From assembly GCF_000374845.1 (NCBI RefSeq), contig NZ_KB895414.1, positions 310,001 to 374,000 of the forward strand: a stretch of 64,000 nucleotides of DNA. The letters run 5' to 3'. A model generated the notes under the pieces. It ran no database searches. It was not told the DNA's origin and worked only from the letters and a program-made list of their open reading frames with translations. The position numbers and the translations under genes are program-made. Origin of the DNA: Paenibacillus terrigena DSM 21567. GTDB lineage: Bacteria; Bacillota; Bacilli; Paenibacillales; Paenibacillaceae. Positions 16,139 to 26,048 of the stretch are shown one piece after another (position 1 is the stretch's first letter; the number at the start of each line of letters is the position of its first letter).

Positions 16139-17356
16139 TTACAGCATAATAAGGTCCCGAGACAACTTATTCAGCCTCTCGCACCCGTTGTCGGTCACAA
16201 GAACCATATCCTCAATCATGATCGAGCCTACGCCGTGGCCATAATAGGGTGTCTCCAAGCAAATCACCATGCCCGAGCGAAAAATGGCTTCTTCCGATGG
16301 ACCGATAAAAGGAGCTTCCTCTGCCGCTAGGCTTAGTCCTGCGCTATGTCCTAAATGGCCTCGGTTATAGTGTGGAAGTCCCGATCTGCGGATGAGCGCC
16401 ATCACTTCATGAAAAGCGCTGCTCATCGGTCGCCCAGGTTCAATCATCTGTAGGAGACGGTCGTGCCCCGCCCGCAATGCATCGTATACGCGCTTCACTA
16501 CATCGGATGGAGATCCAAGTACGAATGTACGGGCGATATCCGAACCGTATCCTGCCACGTCGACACCTACATCAAATTTAATCACATCTCCCGGCTCGCA
16601 CGGACGAGTATCAAAGCGATGCGTTGGTGCGAAATCAGCTCCGACAGATATCATATGAAAGCGGGCATTCGAGCCATCCTCATACTTCATTAATGCTGTC
16701 CTAAAGTCATTCACGATTTCCAAGGCAGAACTGCCCGCGCGGATCCGGCGGACCGCTTCCGTCATGCCTGATTCTGCATACGTGCAGGCCTTACGCAGTT
16801 GCTCAATTTCCCACGTCGTTTTGATAGCACGCAACACTGTAAATATCCGATTCGCTTCCACGAGCTCAGCCTTGTGGATCGCGTTCTGCAGAGCCAAGAC
16901 GGCGGAATGACGCATGTCGCCTAATTCAACAGCGATCTTGCCGCGGGATACGCCATGTTCATCGAGCACCCGTTGGAGCAATCCGAACATTTCATCCGCC
17001 TGGGGAGAGACGGGACGTTTGCCTTCGAACGCTCCCCCCGTCAATCCGTATGGATCGTCGATATCAACCCATGTAGGGTATGTTCTGATCTCGCAGGGAG
17101 GCAAATCATCTGTCGCTACGCCCGCCGCCTCAAAATCATTTACGATCAATATGGTCTTATGGTCTGGATTCCGAAACATGACAGCAAGTGCAACTTCATT
17201 CATGCGCAGCGTATACATGAACGTGCTTGGATGCCCGGACAGATAGTAGAAGTTCTCGCAGGTCGATGCAACGATCGCATCGATCTGTTCCTTTTCCATG
17301 ATCAATCTTGCCCGTTCTGCTATATTGTTAAGATGTTCTGGGTCGATACGAACCAC
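16139..17356 (-). CDS. M24 family metallopeptidase (Xaa-Pro dipeptidase/creatinase-like)
   Basis: This 405-residue protein has a creatinase-like N-terminal domain (residues 1-160) and a pita-bread catalytic domain. The five metal ligands of the family are visible: Asp in FDVGVDV, Asp in GSDIARTF, His in GHLGHSAGLS, Glu in ICLETPYY and Glu in IMIEDMVLV. It may cleave X-Pro dipeptides or act on a small amidine/N-acyl amino acid. The start is GTG 17356 with AGAGGGAG 8 nt upstream. It is the last gene of the operon TetR-SBP-permease-ATPase-M24, 42 nt after the ATPase, so its substrate is probably what the transporter imports. Confidence 0.9.
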   Translation of the reverse strand: MVRIDPEHLNNIAERARLIMEKEQIDAIVASTCENFYYLSGHPSTFMYTLRMNEVALAVMFRNPDHKTILIVNDFEAAGVATDDLPPCEIRTYPTWVDIDDPYGLTGGAFEGKRPVSPQADEMFGLLQRVLDEHGVSRGKIAVELGDMRHSAVLALQNAIHKAELVEANRIFTVLRAIKTTWEIEQLRKACTYAESGMTEAVRRIRAGSSALEIVNDFRTALMKYEDGSNARFHMISVGADFAPTHRFDTRPCEPGDVIKFDVGVDVAGYGSDIARTFVLGSPSDVVKRVYDALRAGHDRLLQMIEPGRPMSSAFHEVMALIRRSGLPHYNRGHLGHSAGLSLAAEEAPFIGPSEEAIFRSGMVICLETPYYGHGVGSIMIEDMVLVTDNGCERLNKLSRDLIML

Positions 17357-17398
17357 GACTTCAACTCCCTCTATGTTGAACCAAGACTTGCCTTGCGG

Positions 17399-18151
17399 TT
17401 AGTCCGGTTGATGCGCCATCTGTCGCAAAAATTTACGCGCTCGCTCGGTTTTGGGATGGTCAAAAAATTGCTCTGGCGTCCCTTCCTCCTGAATGACGCC
17501 ATCGCTCATGAAAATAATTCGGTTCGCGATTTCACGCGCAAATTTCATCTCGTGCGTCACCACTAGCATCGTCATCCCTTCCGCAGCCAGCTGCTTCATC
17601 ACAGACAAGACCTCGCCAGTCAATTCCGGATCCAGTGCGGACGTCGGCTCGTCAAACAACATAATCTGCGGATTCATGGCAAGCGAGCGTGCAATGGCTA
17701 CCCGCTGCTGCTGGCCTCCGGAAAGCCGGGACGGATATTCGTCTTTCTTGTCCGCCAATCCCACTTTGGCAAGCAGGGCTTCACCCACAGCATTTGCCTC
17801 ATGCTTGGGCATATTTTTGACGGTGATCGGAGCCATCGCGACATTTTCCAATACAGTCATATGCGGGAACAGATTAAAGGATTGAAACACCATGCCGGTT
17901 AATGCGCGAATATCCTTCAACGCTTGTTTTTTCTGTTTTATGTTCATCGTGGCATCCCATTGCACACCGCCAACCTGGATCGTTCCTGCGGTAGGTTCCT
18001 CCAATCCATTGATGCAGCGCAGCAATGTGCTCTTGCCAGATCCGCTCGGTCCAAGCAAGACGACGATCTCTTGCGAACGGACATGAAGGTCAATCTGTTG
18101 TAATACAGTCAAATGGTCGAATTGTTTGCTGAGACTTGTTGCTTCAATCAT
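17399..18151 (-). CDS. Polar amino acid ABC transporter ATP-binding protein
   Basis: This 250-residue ATPase of the GlnQ/TcyC type has Walker [10 protein letters not shown], the Q-loop [18 protein letters not shown], the signature [16 protein letters not shown] and Walker [15 protein letters not shown]. It energises import of a polar amino acid or derivative with the permease (18166) and binding protein (18838) of the same operon. It lies 14 nt after the permease. All motifs are intact. Confidence 0.95.
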   Translation of the reverse strand: MIEATSLSKQFDHLTVLQQIDLHVRSQEIVVLLGPSGSGKSTLLRCINGLEEPTAGTIQVGGVQWDATMNIKQKKQALKDIRALTGMVFQSFNLFPHMTVLENVAMAPITVKNMPKHEANAVGEALLAKVGLADKKDEYPSRLSGGQQQRVAIARSLAMNPQIMLFDEPTSALDPELTGEVLSVMKQLAAEGMTMLVVTHEMKFAREIANRIIFMSDGVIQEEGTPEQFFDHPKTERARKFLRQMAHQPD

Positions 18152-18165
18152 GCTTACACACGTCC

Positions 18166-18810
18166 TTAATAAGCTTTGGATAATTTGACTTCGATGCGGT
18201 TAAGGATATTGGAGAACAGTAGACTCATCAGCCAATACATTAGGGCAATCGCAACATAAAACGGCATAGCCGTATAATATTGGGCGATAAGCAATTGGGC
18301 GGATCGCAGCAGTTCCGTTACCGTAACAATCGACACGAGCGAAGTCTCTTTTAACATGCCAATAAACGTGTTGCCCATCGGGGGAATGGCCACCCGGGCT
18401 GCCTGTGGAAGAACAACCTTAACCATGGTCTGCCATGGCGTTAACCCGAGTGAGGCCGCCGCTTCCGTCTGTCCTTTATGCACAGAGAGTATCGCGCCGC
18501 GGAAAGTCTCCGACAAATAAGCGCCAATATTGATGCTGAGCGAAATGTAAGCCGCTGTGAGCGGTCCGAGCGTAATACCGAAATCAGGTAAACCATAGTA
18601 TACGATAAAAATCTGTACAAGAATCGGCGTTCCGCGAATGATGGATACATAACCCTTAGCCAGCGTGCTAATCAGCCAATTTCCTTTTAGACGAGCGATC
18701 GCCGTAATCAGTCCAATGATTAATCCAAAGAACATAGAGACGACCGTAATCAGCATCGTATAGTAAGCACCAGTTAACAAGAAATTGATGTTCTTAAAGA
18801 CGAGTTCCAT
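18166..18810 (-). CDS. Polar amino acid ABC transporter permease (HisMQ family)
   Basis: This 214-residue permease has five transmembrane helices and the EAA loop reading [20 protein letters not shown] around residue 137, which contacts the ATPase. The N-terminal [20 protein letters not shown] and the [15 protein letters not shown] segment are typical of the HisM/GlnP group. As usual for this group a homodimer would complete the transporter. Its start is 27 nt after the binding-protein gene. Confidence 0.95.
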   Translation of the reverse strand: MELVFKNINFLLTGAYYTMLITVVSMFFGLIIGLITAIARLKGNWLISTLAKGYVSIIRGTPILVQIFIVYYGLPDFGITLGPLTAAYISLSINIGAYLSETFRGAILSVHKGQTEAAASLGLTPWQTMVKVVLPQAARVAIPPMGNTFIGMLKETSLVSIVTVTELLRSAQLLIAQYYTAMPFYVAIALMYWLMSLLFSNILNRIEVKLSKAY

Positions 18811-18837
18811 GCATAAAGCCTCCTGTTACGCTCCTCG

Positions 18838-19671
18838 TTAAATGTTCGGTTCAACATCAAACCACTTCTTGAAAATGGTCTTGAACGTTCCGTCTGATTT
18901 CATCTCATCCAATGCTTTATTGACCGCTTCCACAAGCTCCGGATTGCCTTTGCGAACCGCGATACCAGCAACATCTTCCTTAATCGGCTCACCTACAGCC
19001 TTCACTTTAAGCTTGTTTTTTTGCAAGATCGGTTGGATCGCAAATGTATTGTTAATGGTGGCATCGATTCTTCCCGTGTTCAAATCCATTAATGAAGTGA
19101 TGACATCGTTGTACGTTGCAATTTCGAATTGTCCGACCTTGGGAATCGCGACATCACGCAAATATTTCTCGTCGTTGGTTCCAAGTCCGACGCCAATTTT
19201 TTTACCCTTGAAATCTTCCAACGAATGAATGTCACTATTGTCACTCTTGACGATCACGTTAACGGCATTTTTAATATAGGGTTCGGAAAAATCCATTGTT
19301 TTTTTGCGGTCCTCTGTGATCGTGACTTGGCTAACTAGGGCGTCGTACTTATCCTTTTGCAGCCCTTCAATCAAGCCAGAGAATTCGCCTGTAATAAATT
19401 CCACTTGCACGCCTAAGCGTTTTCCAACTTCTTTAGCCACATCGGCATCAAATCCATCCACTTCATTTTTATCATTCATAAAGTTGTATGGCGCATAGGT
19501 GCCCATTAATCCTACTCGAATTTTACCGGATGACTTGATTTTTTCCAGCAGGCTGGCTGGGGCGGCAGTTTCTGTTTTTTCCGTTGACTTGGCCCCGCAT
19601 CCGACTAATGCCAATGCCAAAATAAGTAATAGAGATATTGCTTTGAATGCAGGTTTTCCTTTTAACAACAT
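18838..19671 (-). CDS. Amino acid ABC transporter substrate-binding lipoprotein
   Basis: This 277-residue extracellular lipoprotein has a lipobox LALVGC at about residue 25 and a type-2 periplasmic-binding fold (SBP_bac_3): GKIRVGLMGTYAPYNFMNDK, VDGFDADVAKEVGKRLGVQV, and the hinge DFKGKKIGVGLGTNDEKYL. The ligand is probably a polar amino acid or cystine-like compound; the ligand Asp in VDGFDADVA and a TINNTFAIQ segment are seen. The start at 19671 follows AAAGGAGATG. It is the first transport gene after the TetR regulator, 23 nt downstream. Confidence 0.94.
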   Translation of the reverse strand: MLLKGKPAFKAISLLLILALALVGCGAKSTEKTETAAPASLLEKIKSSGKIRVGLMGTYAPYNFMNDKNEVDGFDADVAKEVGKRLGVQVEFITGEFSGLIEGLQKDKYDALVSQVTITEDRKKTMDFSEPYIKNAVNVIVKSDNSDIHSLEDFKGKKIGVGLGTNDEKYLRDVAIPKVGQFEIATYNDVITSLMDLNTGRIDATINNTFAIQPILQKNKLKVKAVGEPIKEDVAGIAVRKGNPELVEAVNKALDEMKSDGTFKTIFKKWFDVEPNI

Positions 19672-19694
19672 GGTTGATACATCTCCTTTATTCC

Positions 19695-20339
19695 TCAATG
19701 TTTAAATGATCCTAGTAATCCGCCGAATTCGAACTTTGCGGTTTCCGCAGCGATTTCCGAAGGAGGATATGCTGATTGAAAATCGACATCATGCATAGGG
19801 CCGAACAGCCATTTGGCAAGTACACCCGTGATTAAAGAGACAAGGATATTGACACGAAGAGACAAGTCCCCCGTGTCTGGAAGCATCCCTAACTCAAGTG
19901 CCCGCTTGACATTTTTATTAAAAGCTTCCTCGAACGCAATCCAGGTTTGCGATACGGCTTCCCGCACCGATGGATCTGCGCCTTGGCCTTTGATCAGCAA
20001 GAATGCCATCAGGTAGCGGTTCTGGTCTGCGAATTCGAACAAATCCGTTAACAATCGCGTGGACGATTCCAACATGTCATTTACAGTCCCTGCATGATTA
20101 CGATAACCTTGTTCGATCACTTTGATTAAACTTTGTTTACCGTCTTCAATTAGTTGTAAGGCAAGCTTCTCTTTGCTCTCGAAATACCAATAGAACGTAC
20201 CTTGTGATACCCCGGACGATTTAACCACATCGGATACCTTCGTATTGTGGTACCCTTGACGTGCAAATAACGCAAGGGCCGCCTGACTCAATTGCTGCTG
20301 ACGATCCGGATCGCGATTCGAACTCGTAGACAATGACAC
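19695..20339 (-). CDS. TetR family repressor of the amino acid ABC/M24 operon
   Basis: In this 214-residue protein the N-terminal HTH is clear (AALALFARQGYHNTKVSDVV then SGVSQGTFYWYFESKEKLAL, residues 18-62). The remaining helices form the ligand-binding domain. The start is GTG 20339 with AAGAGG upstream. A perfect 8+8 palindrome 14 nt upstream (20354-20371) is a likely operator, so the gene and the four transport and peptidase genes after it are autoregulated. The inducer is unknown and may be the imported substrate. Confidence 0.92.
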   Translation of the reverse strand: MSLSTSSNRDPDRQQQLSQAALALFARQGYHNTKVSDVVKSSGVSQGTFYWYFESKEKLALQLIEDGKQSLIKVIEQGYRNHAGTVNDMLESSTRLLTDLFEFADQNRYLMAFLLIKGQGADPSVREAVSQTWIAFEEAFNKNVKRALELGMLPDTGDLSLRVNILVSLITGVLAKWLFGPMHDVDFQSAYPPSEIAAETAKFEFGGLLGSFKH

Positions 20340-20353
20340 AACCTCTTTTCTAT

Positions 20354-20371
20354 TAACTGACTCGTCAGTTA
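20354..20371 (-). promoter_or_regulatory. TetR operator palindrome
   Basis: TAACTGAC-TC-GTCAGTTA is a perfect 8-bp inverted repeat with a 2-bp centre, 15 bp upstream of the GTG start of the tetR gene. Its size and placement are typical of an autoregulatory TetR operator. Confidence 0.8.
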
Positions 20372-20464
20372 GTAAATTCCGATGGGATTACTATACTTTA
20401 ATGCAATTCTGATTGTCAAGCTCTAATTACCTTAGATACCCTATCCTACACCTACGACAAAATA

Positions 20465-20497
20465 CAAAAAGCGATGCAGATTAGATCTGCACCGCTT
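20465..20497 (-). terminator. Terminator of the cysJI operon
   Basis: On the minus strand AAGCGGTGCAGAT pairs with ATCTGCATCGCTT, with one mismatched position, and T5 follows. It lies 18 nt after the cysI stop at 20515. Confidence 0.8.
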
Positions 20498-20514
20498 CCT
20501 CCTCCACCCTCATC

Positions 20515-22248
20515 CTAATCGTGGAAGTTCATTCCATTCGTTACCGCTGTGACATACCCTGTGCGAATGACAAAATCTCCAAAGTGCTCTCCCTGATTCC
20601 GATCAACCGCATAGTGCTGAATCATCGGTCTTAACGTATCGATAATGTCATCTTCGCCAATGTTCTCGCGATATAGCTTGCTCAGACGATCCCCAGAGAA
20701 CCCCGCGCCTAAATACATATTGTACTTGCCAGGTGACTTGCCAATGAACGCAATCTCGCCTAGCGCTGGACGCGCGCACCCGTTAGGGCAGCCTGTCATG
20801 CGGATATTAATTTCTTCATCCAAAATACCGGCTTCCTCAAGGATCGGCTCCAGCTTATCGATGAGTGTCGGCAGATATCGTTCCGCCTCGGCCATCGCAA
20901 GCCCGCAGGTTGGTAGTGCTACGCAAGACAACGCACTCCGGCGCAATGCCGAGTACTTCGAACCTTCGGCAACGCCGTACTGCTGCAGCAAGGCTTCTAC
21001 GGCTTTCTTCTTCCTGGTGTCTACACGCGCGATCATTAAGTTCTGATTCGCCGTCAGGCGGAAATCCCCCGTGTGTATCTTCGCAATTTCACGCAAAGCT
21101 GTTCTCAGCTTGTAGCCTTCTCCATCCGCGATACGACCGCTTTGAACATAGAGCGTCAAGTTCCATTTGCCATCCTTGCCTTTAACCCAGCCGTAACGAT
21201 CTCCCGTATGTTCGAATGTAAACGGACGCGCAGCTTCCAACTTCCACCCTAACCGGTCATGCAATTCATCCACGAACCAGTCTAAGCCATGTCGATCGAT
21301 CGTATATTTGAACCGGGCATTCTTCCGAACGGAGCGATTCCCGTAATCACGCTGGATCGTAACTGTCTTCTCCGCAACGTCCAGAATCCGGTCTGGCGTT
21401 ACAAAACCGATGCTCCGAGCAAGCTGAGGATACGTACTTGTATCGCCATGTGTCATGCCCATCCCACCACCGACGACGACATTGAATCCGACGAGCTTGT
21501 CGTTCTCCACGATCGCGATCAATCCAAGATCCTGCGAATAGACGTCAATATCGTTAGACGGCGGTACCGCAATCCCAATCTTAAATTTCCGAGGCAAATA
21601 GACTTTGCCATAAATCGGCTCGACTTCCACAACTGCTTCTTCTTGCTCTAGACTGTCGACCACCTTTTCCCCATCCAGCCAGATTTCATGATAGGCAGGT
21701 GTCTTCGGCGCCAAATGTGTCGTCAGCTGTTGCGCCCAGTAGTACACCTCGCCGTGTAAATCCGATTGGTAAGGATTTGGGTTGCACATGACATTCCGAC
21801 TCACATCGCCGCAAGCTGCCAATGTCGTCAGCAGCGCTTCATTGATATCTTGGATGGTCTGCTTCAAATTCCACTTCAAGACGCCATGCAGCTGGAATGC
21901 TTGCCGTGTCGTTAGACGAAGGCTTCCCGTGCCGTATTTATCCGCTAGTTCATCCATCACAAGCCATTGTGCGGGAGTAGACACCCCGCCTGGCGTAACA
22001 ACACGCAGCATAAATTGATAGTAAGGTTCTAATTTCTGCTTTTCCCGTTCATTACGATAATCACGATCATCCTGCATATAGCTACCATGGAACTTCAGAA
22101 GCCGATTATCCAGCTCAGGCAATCCGCCCGTTATTTGATTCGCCAGCGACTCCGTCAATGATCCTCGTAAATAGTTGCTTTCTAATTTCAATTGTTCCAC
22201 GTCACTCGGCGGTCCACCAATAGGCTCCACCTTTTGCTTATTTACCAT
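20515..22248 (-). CDS. cysI: Assimilatory sulfite reductase hemoprotein (beta subunit)
   Basis: This 577-residue protein, full length for CysI, reduces sulfite to sulfide with six electrons at a siroheme/4Fe-4S centre. The cluster cysteines are in [17 protein letters not shown] and [11 protein letters not shown]. Two nitrite/sulfite reductase repeats are visible, with the substrate arginines in [21 protein letters not shown] and [17 protein letters not shown]. The start at 22248 was chosen because AGAGGAG lies 11 nt before it; the frame could begin at 22272. It follows cysJ by 75 nt and forms the NADPH sulfite reductase with it. Confidence 0.96.
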   Translation of the reverse strand: MVNKQKVEPIGGPPSDVEQLKLESNYLRGSLTESLANQITGGLPELDNRLLKFHGSYMQDDRDYRNEREKQKLEPYYQFMLRVVTPGGVSTPAQWLVMDELADKYGTGSLRLTTRQAFQLHGVLKWNLKQTIQDINEALLTTLAACGDVSRNVMCNPNPYQSDLHGEVYYWAQQLTTHLAPKTPAYHEIWLDGEKVVDSLEQEEAVVEVEPIYGKVYLPRKFKIGIAVPPSNDIDVYSQDLGLIAIVENDKLVGFNVVVGGGMGMTHGDTSTYPQLARSIGFVTPDRILDVAEKTVTIQRDYGNRSVRKNARFKYTIDRHGLDWFVDELHDRLGWKLEAARPFTFEHTGDRYGWVKGKDGKWNLTLYVQSGRIADGEGYKLRTALREIAKIHTGDFRLTANQNLMIARVDTRKKKAVEALLQQYGVAEGSKYSALRRSALSCVALPTCGLAMAEAERYLPTLIDKLEPILEEAGILDEEINIRMTGCPNGCARPALGEIAFIGKSPGKYNMYLGAGFSGDRLSKLYRENIGEDDIIDTLRPMIQHYAVDRNQGEHFGDFVIRTGYVTAVTNGMNFHD

Positions 22249-22323
22249 GGCTATCAGCTCCTCTACTTGCATGATGCGGTCATGTTATTGCACCGATTGA
22301 ACCTTGTGCCGAAGCACAAGCGC

Positions 22324-24183
22324 TTAGTATACATCACGTTGGTAACGCCCCTGTTCTTGCAGCTCGGATAGATACGCAGCTGCCACCTCGGGCGATTTGC
22401 CGCCATATTGCCCAATAATTTCAATCAATGCGGCTTGAACGTCATGTGCCATATACTTCTCATCTCCACAGACATACACATGTGCACCGTCCTGCAGCCA
22501 GTTGTATACCTCTTCGCCATGTTCCAGCATGCGCTGCTGTACATATACCTTTTCTTCCGTGTCACGGGAGAATGCTACGTCCAGCTTCGACAACACACCT
22601 ACCTTCAACATGCGCTGCCAATCCGTCTGATACAGGAAGTCTGTGACAAAATGTCTGTCGCCGTAGAACAGCCATGATTTCCCTGTCGCACCCAGCTCTT
22701 CGCGATCCTCAAGAAACGCACGAAATGGGGCAACGCCCGTACCAGGTCCAATCATAATGACTGGCGAATCTGGATTAACAGGAGGTTTGAAATTCGGATT
22801 CTGTTGAATAAAAATCGGAAGTTTATCGCCCGGCACCAATCGTTCAGCGATATATCCTGAAGTTACGCCTTTGCGCTCGCGGTCATGCGCCTCGTATTTC
22901 ACCTTACGAACGGTCAAATGCACTTCATCAGGGTGTGCGTTAAGGCTGCTCGCAATCGAATACAAACGAGGCGGCAGCTTACGAAGCAGTGTCGATAGAT
23001 CTCCCGGGGCAATTGTCCACGGCTGGAAATCACGAAGCAGATCAAGCAAGTCGCGTGCTTTGACATATGCTCTCAACGCCTCTTGATTGCCTGGGTTCAC
23101 CAGCACTGCCAATTTGTCGCTGTCGGAGAAGGCAACGGCTTTCTCCAATAAAGGCTTCGTTAACACGGTAATTTCATAATAGTGCAGAAGTGCATCACGT
23201 ACAGAAGAGGTCTCTCCATTCTTACCAGTAACAACGACCTCCTCCGGATTCCACTTCAGAAGCGAGATCAGCTCATCCACGAGTGTCGGATCATTCTGCG
23301 GATATACGCCAACCGCATCGCCAGGAGAATACGTCAAGCCCGAATCTTCTAACGAAATCTCCACATGGCGCGTCTCACGATCGGATCCTCTTCCGTTCAA
23401 GTCTAGATTCTCCAGCACTTCTGCCATATACGGGTTATTTCGCGAATAAATTGGTTCAACAACATTGGGTTCAACTGACGCGCTAGCTGCATTCGTAGTC
23501 ACATTCGAGGATGTAGATGTCGCAGCTGAACTCACCGCGCGGTTAACAGATGCAATCCAACCTGCAGCAGATTCTTCAAAATCCACATCGCAATCCACAC
23601 GATCTGTGACTCGCTCTCCCCCTAGCTCCGCAAGCCTTGAATCGAAATCTTGACCTGTTTTGCAGAAAAACTCATACGATGTATCACCCAAGGCAAGTAC
23701 CGAGAATTTTATGCCATCAAGCTTCTGAGCACGCTTACTATGCAGATATTCATGGAATGTCAGTGCATTATCCGGTGGATCACCCTCACCATGTGTACTG
23801 ACAAGTACGAATAGATAATCAACCTTCTTTAACTGATTTGTCTTATACTGATTCATTGCCGACAGTGTCACTGTGATACCTTGCGCTTTCAAACTCTCTG
23901 CCAACCGACCTGCTAGTCTCTGCGCATTCCCAGTCTGTGAGCCGAACAAGATCGTCGCTTCACGCGGGACTTGCGTCACGACGGATACTGGTGCTACTGT
24001 AGGTATCGCCGATATGTCGTTTACCGTCAATGGTACTGTCACCGTATTCGCACTCACCATACGATAAGCAGATAAATAACCACCTAGCCAGCTTATTTGG
24101 ACATCCGTTAAAGTTGGGAGCAACTTATTAATTAGCTCTGTTTGCTCACTTGTAAATGGACTATTCGTAACTTGAAGTTGCAA
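22324..24183 (-). CDS. cysJ: NADPH-sulfite reductase flavoprotein (alpha subunit)
   Basis: The 619 residues form an FMN-binding flavodoxin domain (ILFGSQTGNAQRLAGRLAES at about 80-100; STHGEGDPPDNA), an FAD domain with RLYSIASSLNAHPDEVHLTV, and an NADPH domain (MIGPGTGVAPFRAFLEDREE; the terminal QGRYQRDVY). It passes electrons from NADPH to CysI. I place the start at TTG 24183, giving MQLQVTNSPF, which matches the B. subtilis CysJ N-terminus as I remember it; AGGTGG is 6 nt upstream. The frame opens further to 24198. No riboswitch is apparent in the leader. Confidence 0.95.
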   Translation of the reverse strand: MQLQVTNSPFTSEQTELINKLLPTLTDVQISWLGGYLSAYRMVSANTVTVPLTVNDISAIPTVAPVSVVTQVPREATILFGSQTGNAQRLAGRLAESLKAQGITVTLSAMNQYKTNQLKKVDYLFVLVSTHGEGDPPDNALTFHEYLHSKRAQKLDGIKFSVLALGDTSYEFFCKTGQDFDSRLAELGGERVTDRVDCDVDFEESAAGWIASVNRAVSSAATSTSSNVTTNAASASVEPNVVEPIYSRNNPYMAEVLENLDLNGRGSDRETRHVEISLEDSGLTYSPGDAVGVYPQNDPTLVDELISLLKWNPEEVVVTGKNGETSSVRDALLHYYEITVLTKPLLEKAVAFSDSDKLAVLVNPGNQEALRAYVKARDLLDLLRDFQPWTIAPGDLSTLLRKLPPRLYSIASSLNAHPDEVHLTVRKVKYEAHDRERKGVTSGYIAERLVPGDKLPIFIQQNPNFKPPVNPDSPVIMIGPGTGVAPFRAFLEDREELGATGKSWLFYGDRHFVTDFLYQTDWQRMLKVGVLSKLDVAFSRDTEEKVYVQQRMLEHGEEVYNWLQDGAHVYVCGDEKYMAHDVQAALIEIIGQYGGKSPEVAAAYLSELQEQGRYQRDVY

Positions 24184-24557
24184 CACGAACCACCTCACAA
24201 AAATATATAAAATCCGATAAAAGCACTAGGTATTATTTAATATTTATACTAAAACAGATTTGCAAAAGGTTCAACCTAAATATCGACAATTATTTATTAG
24301 ATATTTTTAGGTTTTTCATATTTTTACTTATAAAGCTGTAAATGCTATGAACCAGGCTAGATTTACCTATTAAAAAATGCACCCCCTGTGAATTCATTGA
24401 TCTACCCGAGGGGGTAATACCCATGATTTTAGGAGTGCATTTTGTTGATTTCCGTTATTCTATACTTTTCAAAGATTCAATTATGTTGATTTTGGTGACT
24501 TTTCTTCACCGGGGTTCTCACCCCCTAAGGTTTCCACCAATTAAAAAACGCAACCCT
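24184..24557. other. Gene-free region: cysJ leader, remnant 3' end, terminator and repeat scar
   Basis: 24184-24360 is A/T-rich leader DNA of cysJ with no clear operator. 24373-24443 is an inverted repeat. 24459-24505 on the minus strand encodes a gene tail (VTKINIIESLKSIE then stop) with no upstream gene. 24508-24539 is the right end of the tRNA-like repeat element, followed by half of a terminator that is split by the IS element. Confidence 0.6.
24373..24443 (-). terminator. Long stem-loop with A/T-rich ends
   Basis: AAAATGCAC (24374-24382) pairs with GTGCATTTT (24435-24443), enclosing a second stem CCCCCT/AGGGGG. On the minus strand T6 follows the stem, and the remnant reading frame ending IESLKSIE lies directly upstream. 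It is best read as the old terminator of that lost gene. Confidence 0.5.
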
Positions 24558-24597
24558 CATTAAACTGTACCCCTTGTAAAGGACATTCTAAAAAAGT

Positions 24598-25560
24598 CTA
24601 GGCAGATTGAAGAAGATGATCTCTGTATTGAACAGGGGTCATCTTTTTTAAATTCCATTGGTATCTGTAGTGATTGTAATAAGTCATGTAGTCTTTAATC
24701 TCCCGTTTTAACTCGTCCAAAGTCAAACAGGGTTTAATGGAGGCCTGATCTTTAAAATGACCGAAAAATGATTCCTGAGGTGCGTTGTCCCAGCAGTTTC
24801 CCCGCCTGGACATAGACTGCTTTAAATGCATCTTCCTCACCATTTTTTGAAAATCTGGATGTGTATAATGTGATCCTTGGTCAGAATGAATAAAGGCCCC
24901 CTCTGCTTTCTTATACCTTCTGTTTTTCTTAAGCTTAACGAGGGTGGCTGTTGCTAGATCCATTGTGATTCGGTCTGATACATGATAGGCTACGATCTCA
25001 TTAGTCGAACTGTCTTTGATGGTTGATAGGTAGGCTTTCTTGCCTGAACCGTACAATAAATAGGTGATGTCCGTCAGTAATACCTTACCAGGAATGTTCT
25101 GCTTAAACTCTCGGTTTAGCAGGTTGGGAACGACCCTGTGCTCTTGGGTAGCCTTCATCATCCTTTTATATGGATTAGCCTTTCTGAAAGGGCACACAAT
25201 GCCGTACTTCTTCATAATCCTCCTAATGCGTTTCAGATTGTAGACAACCTTAAACTGCCCCTCTAGTGTCATCTTAATAGAACGGGCACCTTTCTTGCGT
25301 TTTTTGAAATGATAAGCTTTTAAGATGACCTCTTTTACCTGTTCATCTTGCTGCTCACGTTGGCTTCTCTTTTGTTTTGCCTCGGAAGACCAGTACCTGT
25401 AATAACCGCTCCTAGAAACCTCAGCTATCTTACATAAATAGTTGGCCATACGATGGAGTTGATACTTCTTGATAATGGTATGGATTAGAATATATTTTTG
25501 GTGAGGCGACAGCCTTATTTCTTGCTCTGCCCCCTTTCCGCAAAACGAATCTTTTTTAAC
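24598..25560 (-). CDS. IS3-family transposase OrfB (DDE integrase domain)
   Basis: The open frame runs upstream to 25713, but true OrfB sequence begins near 25560, where it is reached by frameshift from orfA. The rve domain has the DDE triad: Asp in LLTDITYLLYG, Asp in FIHSDQGSHYTHPDF and Glu in CWDNAPQESFFGHFKDQ. The HTH_21 region (GYYRYWSSEAKQKR) precedes it. The C-terminus YNHYRYQWNLKKMTPVQYRD is the usual family ending. A slippery AAAAAAG (25551-25557, minus strand) lies inside the overlap and should give the OrfAB fusion transposase by -1 frameshifting. Confidence 0.93.
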   Translation of the reverse strand, partial: VKKDSFCGKGAEQEIRLSPHQKYILIHTIIKKYQLHRMANYLCKIAEVSRSGYYRYWSSEAKQKRSQREQQDEQVKEVILKAYHFKKRKKGARSIKMTLEGQFKVVYNLKRIRRIMKKYGIVCPFRKANPYKRMMKATQEHRVVPNLLNREFKQNIPGKVLLTDITYLLYGSGKKAYLSTIKDSSTNEIVAYHVSDRITMDLATATLVKLKKNRRYKKAEGAFIHSDQGSHYTHPDFQKMVRKMHLKQSMSRRGNCWDNAPQESFFGHFKDQASIKPCLTLDELKREIKDYMTYYNHYRYQWNLKKMTPVQYRDHLLQSA

Positions 25561-25931
25561 AACTCGTTCTCCGCTTTTAACAAGTTGTTCTGAGCCTCCA
25601 ACCTGGCATACTTCTCTTCCAACGTCAGTTCTCTCGTGAGAGGTCTTCCAGATCCTTGGCTTCTCGTATCCTGCAGGCCTAAGACACCGTTCTCCTGGTA
25701 ACTCGCACGCCATCTCATCCCCGAGGATTTGACTCTTTGGATCCCAATAATTGTTACGTCAAAACCACATTCCTCAAATATTTCTCTCGGCAATTTGCCT
25801 TTGTTATTCTCTGAGATAAACAATTGCTTAAATGCATCCGTATACGTAATTGCCTTTGACGATACAGACTTCACATAAGGATTGTTAGATAACAGCTTGA
25901 TTTCTTTATCCGTGAATATTTTCTTGCTCAT
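25515..25931 (-). CDS. IS3-family OrfA (DNA-binding protein)
   Basis: The protein has 138 residues. The N-terminal HTH region contains ITYTDAFKQLFISENNKGKL and a second HTH-like part (GIQRVKSSGMRWRASYQENG). A leucine-zipper-like stretch follows (KYARLEAQNNLLKAENELLK), as in OrfA of the IS150 group. It overlaps orfB by about 45 codons of open frame, with a slippery run near its 3' end. It binds the terminal repeats as part of the OrfAB transposase. Confidence 0.9.
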   Translation of the reverse strand: MSKKIFTDKEIKLLSNNPYVKSVSSKAITYTDAFKQLFISENNKGKLPREIFEECGFDVTIIGIQRVKSSGMRWRASYQENGVLGLQDTRSQGSGRPLTRELTLEEKYARLEAQNNLLKAENELLKKIRFAERGQSKK

Positions 25932-26048
25932 TTCATTTTTCCATTCCCATCTTTTCTGATATAAACAAAAGTACCCTACCGAGAGACTTTTTTAAAGTGT
26001 CTTCTCGATAGGGTACAGTTTACATCAGGTTGCGTTGTGTTTACAATT

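Larger units (their letters stand above)
24561..26022 (-). mobile_element. IS3-family (IS150-like) insertion sequence, complete
   Basis: The element is 1462 bp. Terminal inverted repeats begin TAAACTGTACCC at both ends, and both inner ends share AAAAAAGTC. It carries orfA and orfB overlapping in the -1 relation. A 3-bp target duplication, CAT, flanks it (24558-24560 and 26023-26025). The target is known with certainty: the uninterrupted hairpin that it split is present again at 26281-26309. The element is structurally intact and may be active. Confidence 0.92.

Noticed and set aside
24184-24330. S-box or T-box riboswitch before cysJ
   Set aside because: No conserved T-box or SAM-box sequence or terminator/antiterminator pair is seen in the leader.
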